This document shows positions 17,200-26,657 of a stretch of 64,000 nt of DNA, one piece after another. The stretch is taken from contig NZ_PYGK01000008.1 of the NCBI RefSeq assembly GCF_003014595.1, positions 124,001 through 188,000 of the forward strand, given 5' to 3'. This DNA is from Chitinophaga ginsengisoli (lineage in GTDB: Bacteria; Bacteroidota; Bacteroidia; Chitinophagales; Chitinophagaceae). Made by a program: the position numbers and the translations under genes. The number at the start of each line of letters is the position of its first letter. The stretch's first letter is position 1. The notes beneath the pieces were generated by a model, which did no database searches, was not told where the DNA came from, and was given only the letters and a program-made list of their open reading frames with translations.

Positions 17200-20100
17200 G
17201 TGAAATATATTCTTTATATTTTTTATCTGATGCTATGGTCACAGATAGCTTTTTCGCAGCAAAGTGATCTTAACTTTGTCAATTTCAGCAGTGAAGATGG
17301 CCTGTCCTCCAATACTGTTACTACCATACTAAAGGATAAGTGCGGGTATATGTGGTTTGGTACAGACGATGGTCTCAACAAATTTGACGGGGTTAACTTC
17401 TCTGTTTACAGGCATAGGCAGAGCGATACTACAAGCATCGGAGCTAACTCAATACTTGCAATGCATGAAGACCGGTCTGGCAATCTTTGGGTGGGAACAA
17501 ATGCCACACTATCCCTTTACAATCGCAAAAAGGATTGCTTTACTAACTACAGGGTCACTTTAAATAATACTGTACGTACAATCTTCCGCGATCATGCAGG
17601 CAAGCTGTGGATTGGAAGTTATGTTGGCTTATTTACATTTGATCCGCAAACCGGGAAAACAACCCGTTATCATGCTGACGCCAGCAAGCCTGGTCAGCTT
17701 GTGTCAAATGTCATTACCTGCATAATTGAAGATAGCAGGCACAGGGTATGGATAGGGGGAAATACAGGATTGTACCTCTATCAAAGAAGCACGGACGATT
17801 TTAAATATTTTGGGCATAATCCTGCAGACCCGCTGTCGCTCCCCGACAATTCCATTAAGGCAATAACAGAAGATCATAACGGTAATTTATGGATTGGTAG
17901 CGACGATGGCGGTTTAAGTATGTTGCTACCTGACGGGAAAGGGTTTCGCACTTACACACATAGCAAAACAGATAAGCAAACACTAAGCAGCAACCGGATC
18001 TGGACAATAACGCCAGAGGCTCCCAACAGCTTGTGGGTTGGCACGGAGGAAGGTCTGAACATCTTCGATCTGCAAAAAAAGACATCGCGCAGAGTGGAGC
18101 ATGATGCCAGAAATAAGTATAGTTTGCACGGCAAGTCAGTCCGGAGCATCTTTATAGATAAGAACGGTATCTACTGGATCGGAATATACCAGGGTGGCAT
18201 TAGCAAATTCGATAAGAACCTTGCTTTCTTCAATCTCCGGGAGAGCGATCCCTTTGATCCGAGGGGATTGAGCGCTCCGGTTGTAACTTCTTTCTCTGAG
18301 GATGGAAATGGAGATATTTATGTCGGAACGGACGGAGGTGGCATCAATTTATATCATAGATGCACCGGTTTATTCGACCATCTGCAATTCTCCGGCGGCG
18401 AGAAACCACCGGCAGTACTTGCACTGGAGCATTTAAACGGAGAACTCTGGATCGGGACTTTTATGCAGGGCCTATATGTACTTACTATGAAAACGGGTAA
18501 TGTACGGCACTATATGAAAGGTAATGGGCCAAATGATCTTTCCGGCAATGATGTTTTCTGCCTGAAAAAAGACAGTAAAGGAAATATTTGGATCGGCACG
18601 AACGGGAATGGTGTGAATATTTACGATCCTGTATCGGGACAATTCCGTCGGTTTGATAAGGATCGCGGATATCCGGCTGATATTAATGCGCTTAGCCGGG
18701 GCTTTATCAGGACCATAGAGGAGGATGAATCCGGAAATATCTGGATTGGGGCTGTGGGAGCAGGAATAATAATGCTTGATCCATCCCTGAATAAAATAAG
18801 GGTATTTAATCGAGACAACAGTAACTTACCAGCCAATGATATACAGACCATTTGTGCCGGCAGGAACGAACGGATCTGGGTCGGTACGCCAGGTGAAGGA
18901 TTATGTCTGTTTGACGGTAAAACCGGAAAATTTGTTCAGTACGCTGAACAGGAAGGTATATCTAATGCTGTCATCTATAAAATACTGGAAGATGACGCAG
19001 GAAAAGTGTGGGTTAGCACCAACAAGGGAATCAGCAGTTTCGATCCGCCAACCAGCAGATTCAAAAACTATTTCCCCTATAACGGTTTACAACGAAGTAC
19101 ATTCTGCCTGGGAGCAGGCCTGAAAACCAGCAAAGGAGAACTGTTCTTTGGCGGATTGGATGGATTTAACTATTTCAACCCTAAGCTATTGAACTTCAAC
19201 AGGAATGTACCTAAGATCGTGCTCACAGATCTACGGATTTCCAACAGCTCTGTAATACCGGGCAATAAAGCTGCCATCAAAGAACACATTTCAGTGGCTA
19301 AGGAAATGAAACTGGACTACAAACAAAACTTTTCCATTGACTTTACAACCCTGAATTATACGGCTCCCCAGGAAAGCCAGTACTCATATATCCTGGAGGG
19401 CTTTGATAAGACCTGGAATAATGTGGGTACTTCCCGAACAGCAGTATTTTCCAATTTGCCGCCCGGCGAATATTTATTCCGGGTAAAAGCAAGCAGTGAT
19501 GACGGTTCATGGATTACAGAACAGGCAGTCATTCACGTATCGGTAAGGCCTCCCTTCTGGCTCACTGTGTATGCCTATATTTTTTATGTGGTCACTGCAG
19601 GCCTTATCTTATGGGGGCTGCGACAACGAGCTATCCGTAAACTGAAAAACAAGTTTGCCCTGGAACAGGAGCGTCTTCAGATAAGGCAAACCATGGAATT
19701 GGAAAGGAAAGAGGCCGAGCGACAGCGCGAATTTGAGCAGGTCAAAGTCAAATACCTTACGAACTTAAGCCATGAATTCCGGACACCGGTGTCTCTCATT
19801 GTCGGCCCTGTTGAAAGGCTGATCCAGGAAGAAGATTGCCAGAACAAACTAAAGCAGCTGAATCTGATAAAACGGAACGCCAGGAAACTTTTAAACATGG
19901 TAAATCAGCTGCTGGATTTCCGTAAGCTGGAGGCACAAGAGCTAAAGCTTAATCTGACAGAAGGCGACATCATATCATTTATAGGAGAAGTGGTAGAATT
20001 ATTTAAGGATATTTCCGATCGCAGGCATATCAATTTCTCTTTTACAAGTACGCTAGGCAGCTTCTACACCAGTTTTGATCGTGATAAAATTGAGCGGATA

Positions 20101-21306
20101 CTGTTTAATCTTTTGTCGAACGCTTTTAAATTCACACCTAAAGGCGGTCAGATATCACTTAATGTTGATCATGACCCCACCCGGGGCCTCGGGATTATGG
20201 TTACAGATACCGGTGTTGGTATGGCGCAGGATGTCCGGGAGAAGATTTTTACCCGATTTTTCCAGGGAGACGTTCCCCCCGGTATACTGAATCAGGGTAG
20301 CGGCATTGGTCTCTCCATTGCGCTGGAATTTGTGAAAATGCACAGCGGTACGGTAAATGTTGAAAGTATACCTGGGAAAGGCAGCAGCTTCACTGTTCAA
20401 TTACCACTGGAGCCAATGCAGGCCCCAGGTGATGGTACGGATCAGCCGGTAATAGGTACAGATGGACATATTGACCCGGGCGACGTATCCGTAGCAGATA
20501 TCCGACCGGCGCAAGATGCGACTGTTCCTGCTACAGAAAGACTGACAGTGTTGCTGATTGAAGACAATGACGATTTCCGCTACTATCTGAAGGATAACTT
20601 GAAACCGTTCTATAAAATAATAGAAGCGGCAGACGGTAAAGAGGGATGGCAAAAAGTACTTTCGGCTCATCCTCAGGTAATTGTGAGCGACATCAGTATG
20701 CCGTATATGGATGGAATACAGCTATGCCAGAAAATTAAGTCAGACAAAAGGACCAGCCATATCCCGATCATTCTGTTAACGGCGATGACAGGCGACGCTT
20801 CCCAGCTAAAAGGCCTGAAAACGGGCGCTAGTGACTACCTGACCAAACCGTTTAATTTTGATATATTAAATGTTAAGATCAGCAACCTGTTATTGCTGAA
20901 TAAAAGTCTGAAAGACACTTATACCCGCCAGCTAAAGGTAGTTATACCTGCTGCCGAAGTGGAATCGGAAGACGAAAAGTTCCTGGTGAGGGTTACGCAA
21001 TATATAGAGGACAATATCAACAGCGATACTTTAACAGTGAAAGATTTAAGTAAACATCTTTATATGAGCCGCGCGTCATTGTACAATAAAATAGTACAAT
21101 TGACAGGTGAAACGCCTGTAGAATTTATCCGCTCCATTAAATTGAATAAGGCAGCGGACCTTTTGGAAAACAGCGATATGAAAATTGCCCAGATCGGCTA
21201 TGCCGTCGGATTTTCTACACCTAATTATTTTGCCCGGGCTTTCAAAGCGAAATTCAACCTATTACCTTCTGAATACCAGCTTTTGAAAAAACGGCCTGTC
21301 AATTAA
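17200..21306 (+). CDS. Hybrid two-component system sensor/regulator of polysaccharide locus 1
   Basis: A 1368-residue protein combining sensor, kinase, receiver and transcription factor. It starts at GTG (KYILYIFYLMLWSQIAFSQQ follows as signal segment); no in-frame ATG lies close by. Domains: two periplasmic propellers of repeated units such as DKCGYMWFGTDDGLNKFDG (about 24-690); Y_Y_Y domain (about 700-780); membrane segment (about 788-810); histidine kinase with phospho-acceptor His858 in LSHEFRTPVSLI; ATPase with N-box NLLSNAFKFTPKGG and G-boxes DTGVGM and GSGIGLSIA; receiver with acidic pair near 1121 and phospho-acceptor Asp1164 (SDISMPYMDG); AraC domain (about 1265-1365). The family senses oligosaccharides in the periplasm and activates the adjacent susCD genes. 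The GH43/GH30 genes suggest a xylan-derived signal. Confidence 0.95.
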   Translation: MKYILYIFYLMLWSQIAFSQQSDLNFVNFSSEDGLSSNTVTTILKDKCGYMWFGTDDGLNKFDGVNFSVYRHRQSDTTSIGANSILAMHEDRSGNLWVGTNATLSLYNRKKDCFTNYRVTLNNTVRTIFRDHAGKLWIGSYVGLFTFDPQTGKTTRYHADASKPGQLVSNVITCIIEDSRHRVWIGGNTGLYLYQRSTDDFKYFGHNPADPLSLPDNSIKAITEDHNGNLWIGSDDGGLSMLLPDGKGFRTYTHSKTDKQTLSSNRIWTITPEAPNSLWVGTEEGLNIFDLQKKTSRRVEHDARNKYSLHGKSVRSIFIDKNGIYWIGIYQGGISKFDKNLAFFNLRESDPFDPRGLSAPVVTSFSEDGNGDIYVGTDGGGINLYHRCTGLFDHLQFSGGEKPPAVLALEHLNGELWIGTFMQGLYVLTMKTGNVRHYMKGNGPNDLSGNDVFCLKKDSKGNIWIGTNGNGVNIYDPVSGQFRRFDKDRGYPADINALSRGFIRTIEEDESGNIWIGAVGAGIIMLDPSLNKIRVFNRDNSNLPANDIQTICAGRNERIWVGTPGEGLCLFDGKTGKFVQYAEQEGISNAVIYKILEDDAGKVWVSTNKGISSFDPPTSRFKNYFPYNGLQRSTFCLGAGLKTSKGELFFGGLDGFNYFNPKLLNFNRNVPKIVLTDLRISNSSVIPGNKAAIKEHISVAKEMKLDYKQNFSIDFTTLNYTAPQESQYSYILEGFDKTWNNVGTSRTAVFSNLPPGEYLFRVKASSDDGSWITEQAVIHVSVRPPFWLTVYAYIFYVVTAGLILWGLRQRAIRKLKNKFALEQERLQIRQTMELERKEAERQREFEQVKVKYLTNLSHEFRTPVSLIVGPVERLIQEEDCQNKLKQLNLIKRNARKLLNMVNQLLDFRKLEAQELKLNLTEGDIISFIGEVVELFKDISDRRHINFSFTSTLGSFYTSFDRDKIERILFNLLSNAFKFTPKGGQISLNVDHDPTRGLGIMVTDTGVGMAQDVREKIFTRFFQGDVPPGILNQGSGIGLSIALEFVKMHSGTVNVESIPGKGSSFTVQLPLEPMQAPGDGTDQPVIGTDGHIDPGDVSVADIRPAQDATVPATERLTVLLIEDNDDFRYYLKDNLKPFYKIIEAADGKEGWQKVLSAHPQVIVSDISMPYMDGIQLCQKIKSDKRTSHIPIILLTAMTGDASQLKGLKTGASDYLTKPFNFDILNVKISNLLLLNKSLKDTYTRQLKVVIPAAEVESEDEKFLVRVTQYIEDNINSDTLTVKDLSKHLYMSRASLYNKIVQLTGETPVEFIRSIKLNKAADLLENSDMKIAQIGYAVGFSTPNYFARAFKAKFNLLPSEYQLLKKRPVN

Positions 21307-21417
21307 CATACATCCTTCGTTAGCCGTCTCCCCACCCCGCTTTTACAGGAAGTTCCTTCCTACACTGATTATATGGAATTAACGCCTTTCATTTTTCTGG
21401 CTCGCCACGAAAAATAA

Positions 21418-21435
21418 GTCAATACAACTATTGAC
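21418..21435. promoter_or_regulatory. Inverted repeat upstream of susC of locus 1
   Basis: GTCAATA and TATTGAC flank CAAC, a perfect repeat with 7-base arms. It lies 200 bases before the SusC start in a 328-base space without a gene, where the hybrid sensor's AraC domain is expected to bind. No clear TAnnTTTG element was found in this space. Confidence 0.4.
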
Positions 21436-21552
21436 ATGGGACCTATTCCTTATTTATTACGTGCTTTTTTCATATCATTCCTGGCACTTCCTTTCCGAAA
21501 TGTACCCATTTAAACATTTGTGCTATTCATTTTTACAAATCAACCATGACTC

Positions 21553-21566
21553 CCGCAACAGTGCGG
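21553..21566. promoter_or_regulatory. Small hairpin in the leader of susC of locus 1
   Basis: CCGCA and TGCGG flank ACAG. A short stem about 70 bases before the start codon; it may be part of the mRNA leader. The arms are only five bases, so chance is possible. Confidence 0.25.
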
Positions 21567-21590
21567 TTACATTCGCCTGAATGATTTAGG

Positions 21591-21605
21591 ACGTAGCTCC
21601 TACGT
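21591..21605. promoter_or_regulatory. Inverted repeat just before susC of locus 1
   Basis: ACGTAG and CTACGT flank CTC, about 30 bases before the SusC start codon. It could be an mRNA hairpin near the ribosome-binding region or a protein site. Confidence 0.3.
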
Positions 21606-21634
21606 AGTACTAAAGAAAAAATAAAACCACGATT

Positions 21635-24600
21635 ATGAAATTTTCGGTTACGCACAGCCTACCCGAAGCGTCGACCTTCTTTAAATTCCAATTAGGGAGA
21701 ATGATGCTCGCTTTTCTATTTATTTTTTTAGCGCTCCCCTATGCCAGCGCACAAAACATCTCTATTACCGGGCGCATTACGGGAGACGATGGGACAGCTA
21801 TTCCCGGCGCAAGTATTACGGTAAAAGGCGCCAAAACCGGTGTACACAGCGACAATGAAGGTTTCTTCAGACTTACCACCTCTCCTTCCGCCATTCTGGT
21901 GATTTCTTCTGTCGGATTCGTACCACGGGAAATGGCCGTTAACCGGCAAACAACTATTAATGTGACACTGAAATCGGCAGTCAGTGACCTGGAACAGGTA
22001 GTAGTAATAGGTTATGGCACGGCAAAAAAGAAGGATGTGACAGGTGCTACGGTTTCTGTAAAGGGAGAAACGTTAAGAGAAGTGGGCGCACCTAATATCT
22101 ATAACCAGTTACAGGGTCGGGCCGCCGGCATTGACATTGTAAACAATGGCTCCAGTATAGGCACCGGCGGTGAGATCAGGATCAGGGGTAATCGTTCCCT
22201 TGCATCCAGTTCAGGCGCCAATAACGCCCAGAACGGCCCTTTACTTGTCGTAGATGGCATACCACTTTCAGGCGGCAGCATCAATGACATCAATCCCAAT
22301 GACATTGCAACCATCGATGTATTGAAAGATGCATCCGCTACCGCCATATATGGGTCACGCGGATCAGGTGGTGTTATTATCATTACCACCAAAAGAGGCA
22401 GGCAGGGCAAATCCGTTACCAGTTATGATGGCTACGTCGGTATTTCCCAGGCAATGGGTACCTACGATCTCTTTAACGGGCAGGAATATGCCGCCTTCAA
22501 GGAGGCTGCAAAACAGGGACAGCCCAATCCCAATAATCCTCATCCCAACGCGCTTACTCCAATTGAACAGGAAAACCTTGCCAATGGTGTTAATACAAAC
22601 TGGCAGAAGCTTCTATTGACAACGGCGATCCGGACTGACCATAACATCAGCGTTGCTGGTGGTAATGAAACAACCCTCTACAGTTTCGGGTTCGGCGTCT
22701 TTCGCGAAACAGGCATTATACCAGATCAGCGCTTCGACCGCGGTTCATTGCATATCGCCATCGATCATAAGATGACTGAACGCATAAAAGTCGGGCTGAC
22801 AACTACCAATACGATGAATTGGGCTAATCGTGTTAACACAAATGCCTACGGCGCTGCTACCAGGTTAAGTCCGCTGTATCTTCCTTATAATGCCGACGGA
22901 AGCATCAACTTTCAGCCAGCGATACAGCAATCCAATGATGCGCAACAAATAAGTCCACTCACTTCCATCGGCAATAACGACAAGATAAAGGCGCGTACAC
23001 GCCGGTTCAGAACATTGACGAATGTGTATGGAGAGCTTGAGATCATCAAGGGATTGAAATTCAGGTCCAGCCTCGCGCTTGACTGGATACAGACCATGAA
23101 CAATAACTACACCGGGCCTGGAACTGTTTTTAATACAAACACTACTACTGCCGGCGCCACCCTGAGTCAGTCGAACGATGAAACATGGAGCTATACCGTA
23201 GACAACTCGCTTACCTACGAAAAGACATTTGCCAAAAAACATAAGATACAGGCAATTGCATTGCATGAAGTAGTAAAAAACTTTAACCAGAGCCAGCAGT
23301 TTAATGGACAGGGAGTTCCGGCTGACTATATCCAGGACTATAATTTTCAGCTGGCCAATTCACTGACAGCCAATCCATCCGGCTACAGTGACCGCGGATT
23401 GTTGTCTTATATGGGTCGTGTCTTTTATTCCTATGATGACAGGTATATGTTAACAGCCACAGTCAGGACGGACGGTGCATCTGTACTGGCTCCCGGCAAT
23501 CAATGGTTTACTTATCCTGCCTTGTCTATGGGATGGAACCTCAACAACGAAAGTTTCATGCGCAAAGTAAACTGGGTAGATCATCTCAAACTGAGAGTTG
23601 GCTGGGGCGTAAGTTCCAATCAAACCATTGCGCCTTATACTACAATTGGAAGCCTCTCTTCCAACTTCTATAATTATGGCCCCGGCACATCTCCCAATGT
23701 TAACTTCGTATCTGGTTACCTGCTCAACACACTACCTAACCCTAAACTCACCTGGGAATCTACCAGGGGGTATAATATAGGACTCGATTTTGGGCTCTTT
23801 AACAACCGTTTAAGCGGCGCCATCGAATACTACAACGTCAATACCAGGGATATCCTGCTGAGCAAGGAGCTACCACGAAGCAGAGGAGCTAACTCCGTAC
23901 TTGTTAACCAGGGAAAAACGGCTGGTCATGGTCTGGAAATAACGCTCAGCAGCCTGAATGTAAAAAGCCGCAGCGGCTTTACATGGAATACGGATCTGAA
24001 TTTTTCAATGGCCAGGGAAAAGATCGTTGCGCTTCAACCCGGGCTGACTCAGGATGTTGGCAATGGCTGGTATGTGGGACAACCGCTGACCGTAATTTAT
24101 GATGTAAAAAAGATTGGTATATGGCAGCTTGGTGAAAAAGAAAATGCAAGCAAATACGGGGCTGCTCCAGGCGATATCAAGATACAGGACGTTAATGGTA
24201 ACGGAACAATTGGTGCTGAAGACCGCCAGGTGATCGGCAACTTCCAGCCTGACTTTGTATTTGGATTCAGTAACCGTTTTGCCTATAAAAACTTTGATCT
24301 GAATATTGTTACGTTTGGACGTATCGGGCAAACAGTAGTTGTTACTTATCTGACTGCTGATGGCGGTGCTGCCGGTTATCCATTTTTTATGAACAGCCGC
24401 GTCAACCAATATAAGGTGAATTACTGGACACCTGATAATCCCACCAACGATTTTCCTCAACCCGATGCCAGCAGGGATGCTTTACAATATACATCTACCC
24501 TGTCTTACCGCGACGGCTCATTTATAAAAATAAGATCTATCAACCTCGGGTATAACCTGCCTTCGAAGATCACGAGCAAGATTGGCATTAGTTCCATGAG

Positions 24601-24805
24601 GGTTTACCTGGCTGCGCAGAATCCATTTATTCTCTGGGCTCCGCTAGTACATGACGGGCTGGGAATTGATCCCGAAGGTAACGGCAATGGCAATGCTGTC
24701 GGTTCTACAGCGGGAGGAACACCTGTCACCGGCAGGGCCATCACCGTAGGTATGGGTGTGCCTCCGACAAGGCAGTATATGTTTGGTGTAAACGTTAAAT
24801 TTTAA
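21635..24805 (+). CDS. SusC-family TonB-dependent outer-membrane transporter (locus 1)
   Basis: A 1056-residue outer-membrane porin that imports oligosaccharides with its SusD partner, driven by TonB. After the signal segment (LAFLFIFLALPYASAQ) comes a carboxypeptidase-regulatory-like domain (about 42-120, ISITGRITGDDGTAIPGASI), a TonB-box-like stretch VVVIGYGTAKKKDVTGA, the plug (about 130-245, with LLVVDGIPLSGGSINDINPN and IDVLKDASATAIYGSRGSGG) and the beta-barrel to the C-terminus. It has no STN signalling domain, in keeping with control by a hybrid two-component system. SusD follows after 19 bases. Confidence 0.96.
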   Translation: MKFSVTHSLPEASTFFKFQLGRMMLAFLFIFLALPYASAQNISITGRITGDDGTAIPGASITVKGAKTGVHSDNEGFFRLTTSPSAILVISSVGFVPREMAVNRQTTINVTLKSAVSDLEQVVVIGYGTAKKKDVTGATVSVKGETLREVGAPNIYNQLQGRAAGIDIVNNGSSIGTGGEIRIRGNRSLASSSGANNAQNGPLLVVDGIPLSGGSINDINPNDIATIDVLKDASATAIYGSRGSGGVIIITTKRGRQGKSVTSYDGYVGISQAMGTYDLFNGQEYAAFKEAAKQGQPNPNNPHPNALTPIEQENLANGVNTNWQKLLLTTAIRTDHNISVAGGNETTLYSFGFGVFRETGIIPDQRFDRGSLHIAIDHKMTERIKVGLTTTNTMNWANRVNTNAYGAATRLSPLYLPYNADGSINFQPAIQQSNDAQQISPLTSIGNNDKIKARTRRFRTLTNVYGELEIIKGLKFRSSLALDWIQTMNNNYTGPGTVFNTNTTTAGATLSQSNDETWSYTVDNSLTYEKTFAKKHKIQAIALHEVVKNFNQSQQFNGQGVPADYIQDYNFQLANSLTANPSGYSDRGLLSYMGRVFYSYDDRYMLTATVRTDGASVLAPGNQWFTYPALSMGWNLNNESFMRKVNWVDHLKLRVGWGVSSNQTIAPYTTIGSLSSNFYNYGPGTSPNVNFVSGYLLNTLPNPKLTWESTRGYNIGLDFGLFNNRLSGAIEYYNVNTRDILLSKELPRSRGANSVLVNQGKTAGHGLEITLSSLNVKSRSGFTWNTDLNFSMAREKIVALQPGLTQDVGNGWYVGQPLTVIYDVKKIGIWQLGEKENASKYGAAPGDIKIQDVNGNGTIGAEDRQVIGNFQPDFVFGFSNRFAYKNFDLNIVTFGRIGQTVVVTYLTADGGAAGYPFFMNSRVNQYKVNYWTPDNPTNDFPQPDASRDALQYTSTLSYRDGSFIKIRSINLGYNLPSKITSKIGISSMRVYLAAQNPFILWAPLVHDGLGIDPEGNGNGNAVGSTAGGTPVTGRAITVGMGVPPTRQYMFGVNVKF

Positions 24806-24824
24806 TCCTGAAACTTCGCTCAAT

Positions 24825-26609
24825 ATGAAACTGAATATAAAAATATCGTGGCTGTTGATAACTGCATTGTTGTTAACGGGAGTGTCTTGTAAAAAAGTGC
24901 TGGAAGAGCAGCCACGGGCAACGATCGATCCCGCTTATTTCAGAACGCCGGAAGGTCTGGACGGAGGTGTGGCCGGCATATATTCCTCCTTTCGGGGTCA
25001 CTGGGGCACACAGATCTTTACACAACTGTTCAATGGTGGAACCGATGAAATGATCAGAGGCGGTGCTGCAGATGTTCAGCATAACTTCACCTATTCAACG
25101 CTGATGAAGAGCAATACCAATGATTACAGCGGCTTCTGGAATTCCATGTATATAGACATTAACACCGCCAACGGTATTCTTCAATTTGGACCGGATGCTG
25201 CTATGGATGCAGGTAAAAAAGCGCATCTGCTTGCACAGGCTAAATTCCTCCGGGCATTTTGTTATTTCTACCTGGTCACAACCTTTGGTGATGTTCCATT
25301 GCACCTCACTTTTAATACCGACGCAACGACTGCCGATGCAAGAACCCCCATGGCCGAAGTATACGATGCGATCATAAAGGACCTGCAGGATGCCGCAGCC
25401 GTGTTGCCTGATCAACCGGCTCCCGGACTGGGTAAACCCGCATATAAGGCCACAGCCCTTTATCTGCTGGCGAAAACCTATTTGTGGCGGGGATGGTCAG
25501 CTGCGGCAAAACCGACTGATTTCACTGACGCCTTTAATACAGCTAAAAGCATTATCGACAATAAAGGTGTATATGGCCTGGATCTATGGCCCGTTTTTGC
25601 TCAGGGCTTCCTGGAAGGCAATGAATACGGACGCGAGACACTGATGGTTATTGACCATACCAAAGACCTGAAATTTGGCGAAAACTCTCAGACAGGCACC
25701 GGCGCTTCCAACCTGAAAGAAAATAAATCCAACTTCTTTTTCCGGCCGAACTATCCTACCGTAAATGCCAACTATCCAGGCACCGGAGGCGCCTACGTCT
25801 GTGTAAGAGATATGCAGAATGGACGCCCCTGGCAAAGGATCAGGCCCAATATGCGGTATGTGCTCAACGTCGCTTTTGCTAACAGAGCTACTGACTCCCG
25901 GTATGATGGCACCTTTCAGACTATCTGGCTATCCAACAGTGCGCCAGCTGCCGTGAAAGGCACTCCCGGGGCAGCTACGCCGCGGGGTACACTTGTCAAT
26001 GGTGTTGACACAGCCATCTGGATGGCAGACAGGGTGGTGACATCCGCTGAAAGAGCCGCATTCAGGGGAATTATTTTCGAACCCGATTATCTGCCAGGTG
26101 CAACAGTGCCCTATACCAGTTTACTTTACCCATCTTTGCGTAAATGGGATGACTCCACAAGGGCTGATATGAACGATTATTCTGACAGACCTTATATCCT
26201 GTTTCGCTTTTCGGAGGTGTACCTGATCGCAGCGGAAGCAGCACTGAAAGGAGGCGGTACATTACAGCAAGCTGCCGATATGTTAAATGTACTGAGAATA
26301 AGAGCCGCGCTAAAACCAGGGCAAACACCGGAACAGTATACCGCAGCGGTGGCCGCCCAGACTATTACGGCAGCCCAGGTAACGCTGGACTTTATTCTCG
26401 ACGAACGGACAAGAGAACTGTATGGCGAATGCAACAGGTGGTACGACCTTTCACGTACTAAAACACTTGTTGCAAGAGTTAAACAATATAATGATGAAGC
26501 AGCGGCCAATATCGTGCAGGAACATATGTTGAGGCCCATACCGCAGCAACAGATAGACCTGGTAACTGAAGGCCCTGCGTTTTCACAGAACCCATGGTAT
26601 GCAAACTAA
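24825..26609 (+). CDS. SusD/RagB-family glycan-binding lipoprotein (locus 1)
   Basis: A 594-residue surface lipoprotein with lipobox LLTGVSC ending at Cys22. It caps the SusC porin and captures glycan. Family features: LEEQPRATIDPAYFRTPEGL at the start, the TPR-like helical stretch AHLLAQAKFLRAFCYFYLVT followed by FGDVPL, and the C-terminal RagB part with FILDERTRELYGECNRWYDL and HMLRPIPQQQIDL. The last 200 residues carry long Ala-rich segments. Next is the GH43 gene, 48 bases on. Confidence 0.95.
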   Translation: MKLNIKISWLLITALLLTGVSCKKVLEEQPRATIDPAYFRTPEGLDGGVAGIYSSFRGHWGTQIFTQLFNGGTDEMIRGGAADVQHNFTYSTLMKSNTNDYSGFWNSMYIDINTANGILQFGPDAAMDAGKKAHLLAQAKFLRAFCYFYLVTTFGDVPLHLTFNTDATTADARTPMAEVYDAIIKDLQDAAAVLPDQPAPGLGKPAYKATALYLLAKTYLWRGWSAAAKPTDFTDAFNTAKSIIDNKGVYGLDLWPVFAQGFLEGNEYGRETLMVIDHTKDLKFGENSQTGTGASNLKENKSNFFFRPNYPTVNANYPGTGGAYVCVRDMQNGRPWQRIRPNMRYVLNVAFANRATDSRYDGTFQTIWLSNSAPAAVKGTPGAATPRGTLVNGVDTAIWMADRVVTSAERAAFRGIIFEPDYLPGATVPYTSLLYPSLRKWDDSTRADMNDYSDRPYILFRFSEVYLIAAEAALKGGGTLQQAADMLNVLRIRAALKPGQTPEQYTAAVAAQTITAAQVTLDFILDERTRELYGECNRWYDLSRTKTLVARVKQYNDEAAANIVQEHMLRPIPQQQIDLVTEGPAFSQNPWYAN

Positions 26610-26657
26610 CCAGGCCGAAACAATAGAAACGACCTGCAACTACCATCAAACCTTATC

